A stretch of 64,000 bases of DNA from Plotosus lineatus (lineage: Eukaryota > Chordata > Actinopteri > Siluriformes > Plotosidae), in contig CM045733.1 in assembly GCA_024760905.1 (NCBI GenBank), forward strand, positions 10,936,001 through 11,000,000. Direction: 5' to 3'. A program made the position numbers and the translations under genes. Below are positions 22,540 through 33,262 of the stretch, in pieces. How positions within the stretch are numbered: the stretch's first letter is position 1; each line of letters starts with the position of its first letter. The notes below the pieces were generated by a model. That model had not been told where the DNA came from and searched no databases. It worked only from the letters and a program-made list of their open reading frames with translations.

Positions 22540-25500
22540 GATGAGTTAAACATTAAAATGCTTAGCTACAATCAGAGTCTGCTGGAACTACTCTTTGAGT
22601 CTTCTGAAACTTGTATCCTCCTTCCAAGCTGCTTGAAACTAAAGTGAGGATCAGTGGAGAAGCAGGCTGACTCGCTGGTTGTTGATGTGCGTCCTTCTGT
22701 GTCATCAGCAGGTAGCTCAGGATCGTCAGTGTTTCGCCCCTTAACCTGGACACTTCACCTGAGTGGGGCAGTGAGGGCCGGTTGTGAAACCTAACCCTCA
22801 CCCACAGAAGGGCGCCAGTTGTTGTTACGCTTCAGCCACAGCCATCTAGAACTGCTCTCTGCTGCTGCGCCAATCTCCTTGATAGCTTGCTTCACCTGCT
22901 TTGGGGCATGCCTAGTTTCTGCAGGAAGTAACGTGTTGATGAAGAAGGGAATCCTCTACATCCGACTTCCACAGGGAAGAGAACTGCGTGCCATCTTTTT
23001 GACTGTGCTTCATCGACCAGATCTTGGTATTTTGCTTTCTTTAGCTGATGGGCGATGTCGAGCCGGTCTTCCCAGGGAACTGTGAGCTCGATAATGAAGA
23101 TGGACTTGGAGCTTTTTGACAGAAGAACGGCATCTGGTCGTAGTGATGTTGTTGCCACCTCTTCTGGGAAAACCAGTCTTCTCTTTAGGTCAACCTGTAA
23201 CTCCCAGTCTTGTGCCCCTTGAAGGATCGAGCGGGTCTGGGTGGGTTTTACAGATCCTGTGGAGTACCGGACTTCCCTCTTTAACAAAGCTCACGAGTTG
23301 TGGTGGTAATGTCACTCTCTTGTTTGCCTTCAATCTCTCCAGGTCTATCCACTTTGCTATCTCTGTTAGAACTTTGTCATGTCTCCATCTGTATCTTCCA
23401 TCCCCAAGTGCTTTTGGACATGCTGATAGGATGTGGTTCAGTGTACAAGAGTTCGTACCACATAGTTTGCATGTTGCACTGTCTTCTATTCCCCAGGTCA
23501 TCAGGTTACTTGGAGTTGGTAAGAGATCGGAGATGGCTCGGAGAAGGAAGCTAAGTTTGCCCTGATCAGTTCCCCAGAGTTCCTTCCATGATAGGGGTCG
23601 ATCTAGGGCAGCATCCCACTGGACCCAGCTGCCCTGTTTTGCAAGCCCTACTGCTTTGACTCTCGTTCCTCTTCTTCCGATTCCCGGATCCTCTGCACGA
23701 CTAGCTCTCTCTTCTGCTTGTTGTTGGCTTGGCTCCAATGCTGGGAATGGTAGTTTCCCAGGCCAAGACGACCCTTGCACACAGTGCCAACTATTTCTTG
23801 ATGTTTTAGTAGTTCTTCAGCATCTGTAACTGCTCTCTGGGGCTTCCACTTCCTTCCACTCTTGATGGTTTCTGCTGATAGGTTTACCTTCTTATCTTTG
23901 GATGTGCGTAGTGTGGTGACAGCTCGTGCTTTTGCGACCTTGAATTCTTCCACTACAGATGTCACTGGTAGTGTTAGTTTGGCAGTCTTGCTGTAGATGT
24001 TGATTGCACTAAAGCTGGGTGGCACCCCCAACCATCTTCTAAGAAACTTGCTGCAGAGTCTCTCCATGGCTTCAACTGCAGACATGGGAATGTCGTACAA
24101 CAAGAAGGGCCACTGCAGTCTTGGTATAATGCCAAACTGGAAGCACCACACCTTGAACCTTCCCTGCAATTGGCTGTTGTCTATCGCTTGAAGCCAGTTC
24201 TTTACTTGTTGTTTAACAGCCTTGATGTTGCTGGTGTCTTTCAGGGAGCTATCATAGTTCTTCCCAAGGCACTTGATCTGTTCATCTTGTATGGTTGGGA
24301 TCTTTTCCCCTTGGATGCTGAAGGTGTTCTTGGACAGCACTCCATTCTGTAAGCATAGGCTTCTTGATTTTGAAGGCTTGAATTTCATTCTTGCCCAGTT
24401 AGTTGCTCTTTCTAGCCCTCTTAGTATCCACCTTGTTCCTACAAATGATGAGGTCGTGATCGTAATGTCATCCATGAAGGCTCGACATGATGGGTGTCTT
24501 GTGCCATCTTCGGCCATGGGACCTCTGCATTCTTTTCCTCCAGCTTTCAGGATGAGGTTCATAAGCGGTAACACATAGGATGACTGATACTGTGCATCCT
24601 GCCATTATGCCTTTCTCCAGCCTCTGCCACTTGGTGGTAAAATCTCCAACAGTGAAACGCATCTGTAGATGGTCCATATAGTGCATCACTAGTTCAACCA
24701 GATCTTGTGGTATGCGATAGTGTTGGAGTGCTGTTCGAATGATCTGATGTGGTACGCTTGGGTAGGCTTGGGCAAGATCTAACCATACCACTGACAGGGT
24801 CTTCTTGTCTCTCTTTGCTTCTTTGATGAGCTGGCTGATTGCTGAGGTGTGCTCAAGGCATCCTGAATGGCCCGGGATTCCTCCTTTTTGCACACTAGGG
24901 TCCACAAATTCATTTGCTAGCAGGTAGGAAGTCATTCTCTTTGCCACTATTGACCAAAAGATCTTTCCCTCGATGTCTAGCAAGGAAATTTCTCTGAACT
25001 GGGATAGTGTTGATGAGTTCAATTCCTTTGGTACAAAGCAGCCTTCTGCTAGTGTCCATGTGCTTGGTAACTGTTTTTTCTTCCATAAAACACGGAGAAT
25101 CTTGGCTAGCCTACGGAGCAGCAAAGGGCAGTTCTTGTAGATCTTATATGTCGTGCCTGATGGCCCTGGTGCTGATGCTGATCGAGCTTTCTTCACAACT
25201 GACTTGACTTCATCAAAAGTGAAATCTGACATATTGAAGGAGGTATGGGGTTCTGGAATGGGTAGCTGGAAAGGGCATTCTCCGAGTGGGCTGTCTCTTT
25301 CTGCATCGCTGTGCGAGGCTGTGATACTATCTTCTACTTCTTCTCTTGAGCATGTTAGCTTTCCACTCTTTGGTTTTCCTAAAAGGTCAGATGTGAATCT
25401 GAAGGGGCTTCTGAAGAATGCCTGTCTTTTCCTTCTTTTCTCCCTTGCTTCCTTCGAAGTGTCTCAGCTTTGCGGAGTAGAAGAAGCTTCTTATGTAGGT

Positions 25501-25636
25501 CAGAGAGAAGCTCTTCTAAACCTGCTTTCTCTATGCCTTCTGCCTTGCGCCATCTTTTCTTAAGGCTTCGCTGATCCTTGCGCAAAGAAGCGATCTGGCG
25601 TAGTCTTCTGCTAGGGCCTGCTTTTGGTCTTTCTTC
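22540..25636 (-). mobile_element. HERO-like retrotransposon, array unit 3 (5'-truncated)
   Basis: The first unit of the array in transcription sense. It lacks the leader, zinc finger and about 180 codons; similarity stops at GGTCTTTCTTC (25,636), after which AT-rich MITE sequence begins. Otherwise it is near identical to unit 2. Confidence 0.88.
22791..25636 (-). pseudogene. HERO-like polyprotein, unit 3 (truncated, frameshifted)
   Basis: Starts within the EERPKAGPSRR stretch. A missing T near 25,446 and an extra base near 24,563 (CATAAGCGG against CATAGCGG) break the frame on either side of the RT core; the latter falls after VSVIL and before FMDD. This is the only unit in which the nuclease reads continuously (22,892-23,287): RPDAVLLSKSSKSIFIIELT, VPWEDR and WHAVLFPVEVGCRGF, the restriction-like PD...E pattern. 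The final WLWLKR end is lost through a missing G near 22,905. Confidence 0.86.
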
Positions 25637-25729
25637 ATATATAAGGATATATATATATATATTCTTCATATATATTAATTGAATTAAAAATTAAGGAAAT
25701 TAAGTAAAATCATATACACACACACACAC

Positions 25730-25772
<43 letters not shown>

Positions 25773-25800
25773 TATTAATTGAATTAAAAATGAAGGAAAT
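25637..25800. repeat. AT/AC microsatellite with two flank blocks
   Basis: The block TATTAATTGAATTAAAAATT...AAGTAAAAT occurs twice here (about 25,670 and 25,775), and once on the other side of the array at about 14,800. A small TCTTCATATATA repeat lies right at the array edge. Confidence 0.85.
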
Positions 25801-26095
25801 TAAGTAAAAATAGGGGAAAAGTTAAGGAAAATGCCACAAAAACAAAGCCAATTATGCAAAAAAAAAAAACCTAAACAAACACAAAACAAAAAACAACCCA
25901 AAATCTCCTATCAAACTATTTACATTGTTGCACCTGCGCGTGCGTATGTATGTGTGTCTTCTTCTCATGCAGTTCCATCTGTATGTGTGTGTATTTATAT
26001 TTTATTTACATCCTGTGTTTTTTTTAATGTTTAGTTATTATTATATGCATTTATAACATTGAATATGTATTTATTGATATTATATACACATATAG

Positions 26096-26295
26096 AGGTG
26101 TAAAAGAGCCATTGCTGACTTTTGTAAAGAGTAGCTGCAAAGTCGTCAGCGTGTTTCTGTCCCTTGCTAAAAAGGGTTGTGACAGGAAGCGCATCCGACT
26201 TAAAAACTTCTGCCACATCAAATGTGCGAATCAGATGATTCTCTGTGGCGACTCCCGAGAAAAGATAAAAAGCCAAAAGGAAACGAAGAAGATAT
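26096..26295 (+). mobile_element. SINE-A, 5'-truncated, inside the inner MITE
   Basis: Begins at GTGTAAAAGAGCCATTGCTG, runs through GTTGTGACAGGAAGCGCATCC and ends TGTGGCGACTCCCGAG...GAAGAAGAT. Without it the MITE text ATATACACATATAC...GTACATATACATC is continuous. Confidence 0.88.
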
Positions 26296-26614
26296 ACAGG
26301 TACATATACATCGGTCGGGGAGGGGGGGGGATGTGGGTGTGATCCTACTTCGCGGATTTTGATGGTCACGTGGGGATCTCGGTCCCAAATAACCGCGGAA
26401 AGTGAGGGATTCCTGTATTTATATTTTATTTACATCTTATGCATTAGAGTATTTTTGAATGTTTAATTGTTATTATAAGCATTTATAGCGTTGAATATGT
26501 ATTTATTGATATTATATACACATATACATGTACGTATACATCAGTCAGGGGGGGTTAATTATACTTCACGGAATTTGGCAGCCAATTAACCGCGGAAAGT
26601 GAGGGATCCCTGTA

Positions 26615-26911
26615 CCTCGTTTATGACTACTGTGAAATCAGTACAAATTTCCTTTCAGTTGTCCTTTTTAGCAGATACTCATCTGCAACCGTTAACTGTA
26701 AATCAAATACAACATGTGCCTCCTCAGACGCAATGTTTTCTAAACTGCTGTTACTGGAATTAGTTAGATGAAGAGTGCTAACTATTGAGCTAACAGATGT
26801 TTACTATTATCAGTGTCAGTCTGATGGACAGAGAAAAGAGGACGGCCATCCTTCTTAATCAGGATCTTGAGCCAATTAATTCTGCTCGCTTACGCTTGGG
26901 TTATACCTCAT

Positions 26912-26960
<49 letters not shown>

Positions 26961-27380
26961 CAAAGCAGTAGCTACGTGAATGGCATTGTTCATATTGTCA
27001 TCTACAGTCACCTGAAAAATAAAAAGGTTTATAGATCAGGGCCATTGATTTTCTGATGCTAATTGATCAGTGTCAGCAAAACCACAATTTTACAAGCACA
27101 GCATATCAATCGATTCATTAATGTCTGCCATAAAATGGAGTTTTGGAAAAGATATCGTAATCATCTGTTTGGTTATTTGTGTATTTGTCAATTTGCCTGT
27201 GAACAAAATCCTGACCACATCTGTGCAATGATGTTCACCACACTTCTTGAGGACGTTACCCGACCCGAGTGCCGGAGATTATTTGATTTTGGAATGAAAT
27301 TCAAAGGTGAAGGTCAGAGCAAGGTCACAAAGAGATAGAGTGCGTGTAACTTCTAAAAGAGTGCCAAGAGACATGCAAAA
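26615..27380. other. Non-coding with (GT)n at 26,914-26,958
   Basis: One long GT run; a 91-codon plus frame at 27,063-27,338 shows no domain and no family resemblance, so I do not call it a gene. Confidence 0.5.
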
Positions 27381-27631
27381 CCATATGTGAGGCGCTCCAC
27401 CAAATGTAGGAGATTGTCGCAAGTGACATATAGTGCTTGTGAATCAAAGCGCGGCCTTTCCGAACTTCTGATCTTTCAAGCGAGCAAGTAAAGGTTGAGT
27501 GCTAAACAAGTATTCAATGCGCACTTGCTCACTTGAAAGATCGGAAGCCCGAATAAGCCGCGCTTAGTCTCACAAGCACCATATGTCACTTGCGACAAGC
27601 GGCTACATTCGGTGGAGCGTCTCACATATGG
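27381..27631. mobile_element. 251-bp palindromic fold-back MITE
   Basis: The element starts CCATATGTGAGGCGCTCCAC and ends with the near-complement GTGGAGCGTCTCACATATGG. The arms stay complementary inward for about 105 bp each (CTTGTCGCAAGTGACATAT, AAGCGCGGC, GATCTTTCAAG) around a loop of about 35 nt. The outer 20 bp match the ends of the element at 38,394-39,207. Confidence 0.88.
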
Positions 27632-28135
27632 AATTTAAAATAAGACAATTTGACCTTTGACCTAGAATGAAATTGAAAAGGGGAAAATCAAGATCATAGG
27701 ATTTCAAGTGCTTGAAACTTTAAGTCGAGCACAGATAGACTTACCATTAATGTGGAATATTATTAGCAAACCATATATGGACTTTAACATGAGCCATGAA
27801 ACCAGTACTCATATAGGTCCTATTAGCGATTAGCGAAATTAGCCATGCTGCATTGTGGAGTGCATTGCCTTGCATTTAAGAGTCCCTGTAGTTTTATTAT
27901 TTTATCCTTTTTATATTTTGTAATTGCTAACACATGGACTTGTATGGCAGACACTCCACATACACTTTTTTTATACTAACATCCAGAAATTTATCGGGAT
28001 AGACATTAGCCATTCAGAGTGTTATTGCTCAGTTGTGTTACTCTTCAACAAGTACAACCTGTAATAGTTTAGGAAAAAGAAAAAATAGATTTATGAACAG
28101 ATGACCATAAAGTTCATATGTGTTTCTTGGTTGTC
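27632..28135. other. No gene or element recognised
   Basis: AT-rich unplaced sequence. Confidence 0.5.
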
Positions 28136-28139
28136 GGCC

Positions 28140-28480
28140 CACGGTTTTTGTTCCTCTTTACTGTTATAATATACTTCTCTCTTCTTGAAGAGCTCTGAAG
28201 TAGGTTTTGGAGTGTGGGCCATGGGGATTTGTGATCATTTATACACAAGAATATTATTAAGATCTGGCCCTGATACCAGGCAGAGACACCTGGGCAATTG
28301 ACATTGTAGTTCATAGCAAGTGTGTTCAGTGGGGTTGAGGTCAGTACTCTGTGCAGGTGTCTCACGTTCTCCAACTCCAACTCTAGTGAGGCATGTCTTC
28401 ATAGAGCTCACTGTGTGCACAGTGGGGGGGGGGTGGGGGGGGGGGTCATGCTAGAATGGGTTTGAGCCTCTTATTTCTAG
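28140..28480 (-). pseudogene. Tc1-like transposase C-terminal remnant
   Basis: The minus strand contains STDLNPTEHTCYELQCQL, corresponding to the DLNPIE-type catalytic motif (third acidic residue) of Tc1/mariner DDE transposases. The surrounding wording follows the fish Tc1 pattern but frames break repeatedly, and a G-rich run interrupts at 28,427-28,445. I did not find terminal repeats. Confidence 0.7.
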
Positions 28481-28905
28481 TGGAGAGAAATTGTAACCCA
28501 ACAGCAGACGAAGATATTCTACACCATTGTGTGCTTTTAACTTGGTGGCACCAGCTTTAAGAAGAACCCACATATGGGTCTGATGGTCAAGTGTCCAGAA
28601 AAGTTTCCAGCTTTGCCTGAAAAATGTTTAGTGACTTTAATTTTGAGAGTCAATAACATGGAAATGTTAGAAATAGGAGTTAGACTTGTGACTGTTGCTG
28701 TGGTTCTTGTCATCAGCTGGGTATCATCATCATACAACGAATCATACAGTTAAATGCTGTGATGAAAAATATTTACTTATCTGAATGATCGAGAAGATTA
28801 ATACTTGTAGAATTTGGTTACCTTTGTAGGCTAATTTGAAAATGAAATCAAAATCGTAAACACTGACTTTGTTAATCTTTATATTAGTTTATATCAAATG
28901 TCACT
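28481..28905. other. No gene or element recognised
   Basis: May include the eroded rest of the adjacent Tc1-like relic; nothing specific is visible. Confidence 0.4.
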
Positions 28906-28908
28906 TCT

Positions 28909-29246
28909 TTTTTTTCGGCTTTTTCCCTTTTTCAGGGGTCGCCACAGCGAATCGTCTAATTTGCATGTTTGATTTGGCATAGGTTTTTATGTTGGATGCC
29001 GTTCCTGACACAACCCTTTAACAAGAAACAGAAACACGCTGACGGCTTTACAGCTACTCTTTACAAAAGTCAGCAATGGTTCGTCTACATGATCCTCTCA
29101 CCACAGACAGTGAGAGACATGGCCGGCCTTTGATAACCCAGTTAACTGCACTGGGGGGACAGTGACAACCTTGTGAAGAGTGGGATTCGAACCCCCAACC
29201 TTAGGATCAGAAATACAGCACCATTTCCCACCAGACCACCACGGCA
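28909..29246 (-). mobile_element. SINE-A, near full length
   Basis: In plus-strand order: tail complement CGGCTTTTTCCC...GGGGTCGCCACAGCGAATC, RTE-leader complement (GGATGCCGTTCCTGACACAACC), middle (CAGCTACTCTTTACAAAAGTC), and the tRNA-like head with B-box complement GGGATTCGAACCCCC. Confidence 0.9.
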
Positions 29247-29396
29247 TCTAATGTACAGTGGTACCTCACCTTACAAAAGACCCAACAAACGAAAAATCCA
29301 AGTTACGAAACGCATTTACCTAAAATTTCCGTCTCTGGATAAGAAAAAATTACGAAACGCGCCATCTCAAAAATTCAAACAATGCGTGAGTTACTC

Positions 29397-29460
29397 TCCC
29401 ATTGGCTATTTCCCAACACCCCGCCCCACTGGCCTCCCATTGGCTAGGAGGGAGCTGCAT
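29397..29460 (+). promoter_or_regulatory. CCAAT / GC-box cluster of the Tigger-like element
   Basis: Two CCCATTGGCTA motifs (inverted CCAAT boxes) flank a CCCCGCCCC GC box, about 150-210 bp upstream of the transposase ATG at 29,612. This is a plausible core promoter for the transposase; binding by NF-Y and Sp1-type factors is inferred from motif only. Confidence 0.55.
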
Positions 29461-29611
29461 CTCCATAATACCCAGGATGCTTTTCGCGTGCCTTCGATTC
29501 GTCACTGGCATTGTCCGTCACGGAGTTCTAACACACATAAAGGACAGAGTTACTGTTGTTTCGTGAGTTTTTCGAGTGTGCTCATTGCAACTTTATGTTT
29601 CGTCATTCATC

Positions 29612-29827
29612 ATGGGCCCCAAGAAAGTGATTCCCGGTGTGAGTGAAAAGAAGTGGGCTCGTGGCATGCGGTTGAGTGATATCGCAAAGGAATATGGCCG
29701 AAACCTGTCGATCATTGGTATGATATTGAAGCAGGAGGCGGTCTTAAAAGGTATACTTTTATCATTTTTAAAGGGTTTAGGGGGTAGTATTGGGGGCCTT
29801 GGAATGAATCAGGCCTTTTACATGTAA
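29612..29827 (+). pseudogene. Tigger/pogo transposase N-terminus
   Basis: The frame opens MGPKKVIPGVSEKKWARGMR and continues LSDIAKEYGRNLSIIGMILK, the CENP-B/pogo-type helix-turn-helix that binds the transposon ends. It leaves recognisable sequence after about 50 residues (QEAVLKG). The DDE catalytic domain is absent. I chose this ATG because the related copy at 52,456 begins with the same MGPKK. Confidence 0.75.
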
Positions 29828-29929
29828 AATGCGACTCAACTTACGAAAAAATCAGGTTACGAAACCATTTCTGTAACGGATTAATTTCGAAAAGGTGAGG
29901 TACCACTGTATATGGGATTTGTCTGCTCA

Positions 29930-29932
<3 letters not shown>

Positions 29933-29990
<58 letters not shown>

Positions 29991-30022
29991 CGTATCTGTG
30001 TGTCTGTGTGTCTGTGTGCCTG
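29933..30022. repeat. (GT)n microsatellite with TGTC interruptions
   Basis: About 27 GT units, then imperfect GTGTCTGTGT units. Confidence 0.95.
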
Positions 30023-30722
30023 TGTCCTGTCATTGTGACATATATAATATGTCACTTGATAGTTAATATAGTCATCTGCAGACACCCTATGACATCTGGT
30101 CACACTTACCAGCACATACACAGTTAATGGGGTGGATAGTAATCCAAACGAGATGGGTTTATTTCCAAAAAACTATTATTACTGCATTTCCAGTGTATCA
30201 TCCGCCCAGGCCTAGAATACACTTAGTGTGTTTGATGACACCACAGCCTGGTTAAAGCATACCCTCACCCTGCACAGGGTTTCCTCCCAGCCTGTAATAA
30301 CACAGTATCTCCAACCATATATCAATAACAGATTGTAGTATACAGAGGAATTAGTTCATCCCTGTTTATCCGTCACACAGATGCACACAAGAACAGATTA
30401 CTTTAATGACACAGTTTTAAAAAATGGCAACAATTGGGGTAGAAATGCTCTTGTGCGTGCGCACACACACACGCACGCACACACACACACACACACACAC
30501 ACATCGTAAAATTACCACAGGAAAACCCACAGCGAGAATAATTTAACATGCCCTAGCGCACATAAAAACTTTTTATGTGAAAATGTAGTTTGAACTCTGT
30601 AGTTTGATGTGAAGAAGAATAAAAAAGAAAGAAGAGTGTATAAGTGTGTGCTCTGTGATTTCTTGTTGAAGTCATTTCTGGAGATTACAGATTTAAAATA
30701 TAGGTCAAGGAAAACCCACCCA

Positions 30723-30764
<42 letters not shown>

Positions 30765-31411
30765 GTTGGGCAGAATGATGGCTGAATGCTGTACACGTTC
30801 CTAACTATGATTACATGACTTTTATAATAAGCTATTTCGTTATGATAAATTAAAACTTGACCGTTCATGTATGTTGTATTGAAATTTATAAAACAATCAC
30901 ATGATAAATATCATCCTGCATCATCAAGCTACAATTTCAGTGCTCACACTTCTACAAAGAGTTATTGTTACCACTCCAAAATTGATTCTTTTCCAGCAAC
31001 ATCACATCCTGAAGGGTTTTGTTCCTTTTACACCGCAGCTGCTTGCCAACACTAACAGTGTGTGATCTAATCCTAGGGACACAAACATATCTTTATTTGC
31101 AACCATTCACTGCTTGTCTATGTGGGTTTCCCCCCCCCCCCCCAAAGCTGTCATGTGAAGCAGGAACACAGCTTCATTAATATTTACGGTGATTCTCTGG
31201 AGCACATTTCCTAATTAAGATGTGTTAAGAAGACTTTACATACGATTTAATCGAGTGTGCGTGGGCATGAGGGAATTTTTTTATCCTTATAAAGTTGAGC
31301 TGAGTGATATGCCGATATAGGTTTAGGTTTATGTAGTGACATGGTATGCTGCGGTGCACTTTTCTGAGATATCACAAGCGTGTTGATGCCATTTTAGAAA
31401 TTATTTCAGAT
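30023..31411. other. Non-coding with CA tracts and a poly-C run
   Basis: CA runs lie at 30,462-30,503 and 30,722-30,763, and a run of about 15 C at 31,130-31,144. I see no coding signal in the rest. Confidence 0.55.
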
Positions 31412-31413
31412 TA

Positions 31414-32170
31414 CAGACAGTCGTCGACTTACAACCTATTCGAGTTACGTCTGATCGACTTTACGACCGCAAAAGTCGTGAAGCATGTGAATGTGAAGCA
31501 TTCATGGCAGTGCAGTGCGAATGTTGCGTACGACGGTTGTTTGCGCTGCTGGCAGCACCAGCATCTTAAAAGGCCAAGCAGGAGATGATGCAGCTTCACT
31601 TTCTAACTGCTCAGAGCAAATCTATTCATCTACTTTCAATGCCACGTCACTGTGGCGCGAAGTGGAGATCCAATCCTTTCTGTGTGCGGGCGGGTCCGAG
31701 ACCTTGAAACTCTAATTTTATTAGACTCACACGCTGCAGTGTTTATGTGACAGGAAGCGTGTCCCAAGTTTCGGCAATCAGCTGGTCTGCGGGTTTTTCC
31801 ATGTCTGTCCATTTGTGTTTGCTTGCCAGCTGTGCTTGGCTTCGTGGAAATGAGCCGATCAAAACGAGGGAAATTTATCTCTTTACTCAAAAACAACACG
31901 CGCAGTCTGTGGCTGTTGTTATAATCCAATAAAATTAGAGTTTGACGGTATCGGACCCACCCACACACTGGAGTACAGAAAGAATTGGCTCTCCGCTGCG
32001 CGCCACAGTGACGTGGAATTGAAAATAGATGTATAGATTTAAATGCGTGAGATTTATTCATCTGTTTTTGTTTGGCATGAGTGTATTTGGATGGAAAGTC
32101 GAGATACGACCAGATCGCTTTACAACCGGTCTGCCAGAACCAAACGTGGTCAGAAGTCGACGACTGCCTG
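31414..32170. mobile_element. Tigger-like MITE with a nested inverted repeat
   Basis: The ends CAGACAGTCGTCGACTTAC and GAAGTCGACGACTGCCTG are complementary with small changes, and TA borders both sides. Sequences just inside (CGACTTTACGACCG, and ATCGCTTTACAACCGG near the right) are related as well. No transposase is visible. The centre is taken up by a separate long inverted repeat. Confidence 0.8.
31618..32040. repeat. Long inverted repeat, two arms of about 105 bp
   Basis: The arms at 31,618-31,720 and 31,930-32,040 are complementary: AAATCTATTCATCTA against TAGATGTATAGATTT, CCACGTCACTGTGGCGCG against CGCGCCACAGTGACGTGG, and CTCTAATTTTATT against AATAAAATTAGAG. The loop is about 210 nt. 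It may be an independent fold-back element. Confidence 0.85.
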
Positions 32171-32172
32171 TA

Positions 32173-32805
32173 TTACAAATACTTAAAATGGAAAAAGTTC
32201 CATTTCAAATCCAACAGTGTTTTTTTTTGCAAGCACTTTGTTATCATACCTAAATATTATGATCAAGTACACATACTGTACAAATGTCATCAGACAAGTG
32301 TAACATTTGTCATATCATCCAATGTGACTAACCAGACAAAACAAGGACGAAATAGAGGATGTTTTATAAATGTAAGTCCCACTGCTTAACTTCCCCTTTT
32401 AAATGTTCCATTTATGTGATAAACTAGCTGACTGTATTACCATATGTCTGACTCTCGTTTATTCAACACACTTTACACACACCACAAATGGAAATCCCAT
32501 TACTAAGAGCAAAATATAACCAACAAAGGACTGAGGGAATGGCTGCCACACTGTGTAAGCTGGACTCAGAGCCGCATGTATATTTTATAAGATCATAGGT
32601 CAAAGGGCAAGGTGAGGTTAGTCAGGCTGCTGAGTCAGCTGTCTTGTTGCAGACTGCCAGACAAACCATACACACAGAGCAAAATTTTGTTGTCACGTGT
32701 GGATAAATTAAGTATTCATATGTGTATCTATCAGAATGTCTGCTTTCGAAAAATATTTTCAAATCTTGTATGGTGTCTCTAGCTAAAAATAGATACTTAT
32801 TTTTG
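32173..32805. other. No gene or element recognised
   Basis: Unplaced sequence; ends with a (TTG)n stretch that belongs to the tail of the next RTE fragment. Confidence 0.5.
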
Positions 32806-32807
32806 TT

Positions 32808-33135
32808 GTTGTTGTTGTTCTTCTTCTCCTTTCAGCTGTTCCCTTCAGCGGGCGCCACAGCGAATCATCTGCCTCCATCTCACCCTATCCTCTGCATCCT
32901 CTTCTCTTCCACCAACCACCTTCGTGTTCTCCTTCACCACATCCATAAATCTCCTCTTTGGTCTTCCTCCAGACCTTCTGCCTGGTAGTTCCAACCTCAG
33001 CGTCCTACTACCAATATATTCACTATCCCTCCTCTGTACATGTCCAAACCATCTTAATCTAGCCTCTTTGACTTTGTCTCCAAAACATCTTACATGTGCT
33101 GTCCCTCAGATGAACTCATTCCTGATCCTAGACCA
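32808..33135 (-). pseudogene. RTE-type LINE 3' fragment
   Basis: The minus strand encodes the same C-terminal tail as the 8.2-kb copy, up to the ATGTGTAAGATG... part, and ends with AGCCGAAAGG-type sequence (complement CCTTTCAGCTGTTCCC) plus (CAA)n. Severely 5'-truncated. Confidence 0.85.
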
Positions 33136-33139
33136 TGCA

Positions 33140-33262
33140 GTATCCAAATGACCTCACCAAATCCTAATTTCATCGGGACGATTGCGCCCATCTCAATTGA
33201 CCCTGGCTGAGGGCAAAGTACACCCTGGACAGCTTGCCAGGCCATCGCAGGCCATACATATT
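33140..33262 (-). mobile_element. SINE-B tail fragment
   Basis: Contains CATCTCAATTGACCCTGGC and CTGGACAGCTTGCCAGGCC, the complement of the SINE-B tail region; it abuts the RTE fragment. Confidence 0.75.

Larger units (their letters stand above)
29256..29908 (+). mobile_element. Tigger/pogo-like element with transposase remnant
   Basis: The inverted ends CAGTGGTACCTCACCTTAC and GGTGAGGTACCACTG are each bordered by TA. The interior has a CCAAT/GC-box cluster followed by a transposase start. Three more relatives, in opposite orientation, lie at 39,990-40,850, 50,127-50,837 and 53,410-54,256. The interior is too short for a whole transposase. Confidence 0.88.

Noticed and set aside
14923..25636. 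Regular 3.8-kb repeats considered as a multicopy gene array or satellite
   Set aside because: Each unit encodes an R2-group retrotransposon protein with FMDD and restriction-like nuclease motifs, so this is a tandem mobile element and not a host gene cluster.
27063..27338. 91-codon plus-strand frame as a possible exon
   Set aside because: No recognisable domain, no good splice or start context, and composition like the surrounding non-coding DNA.
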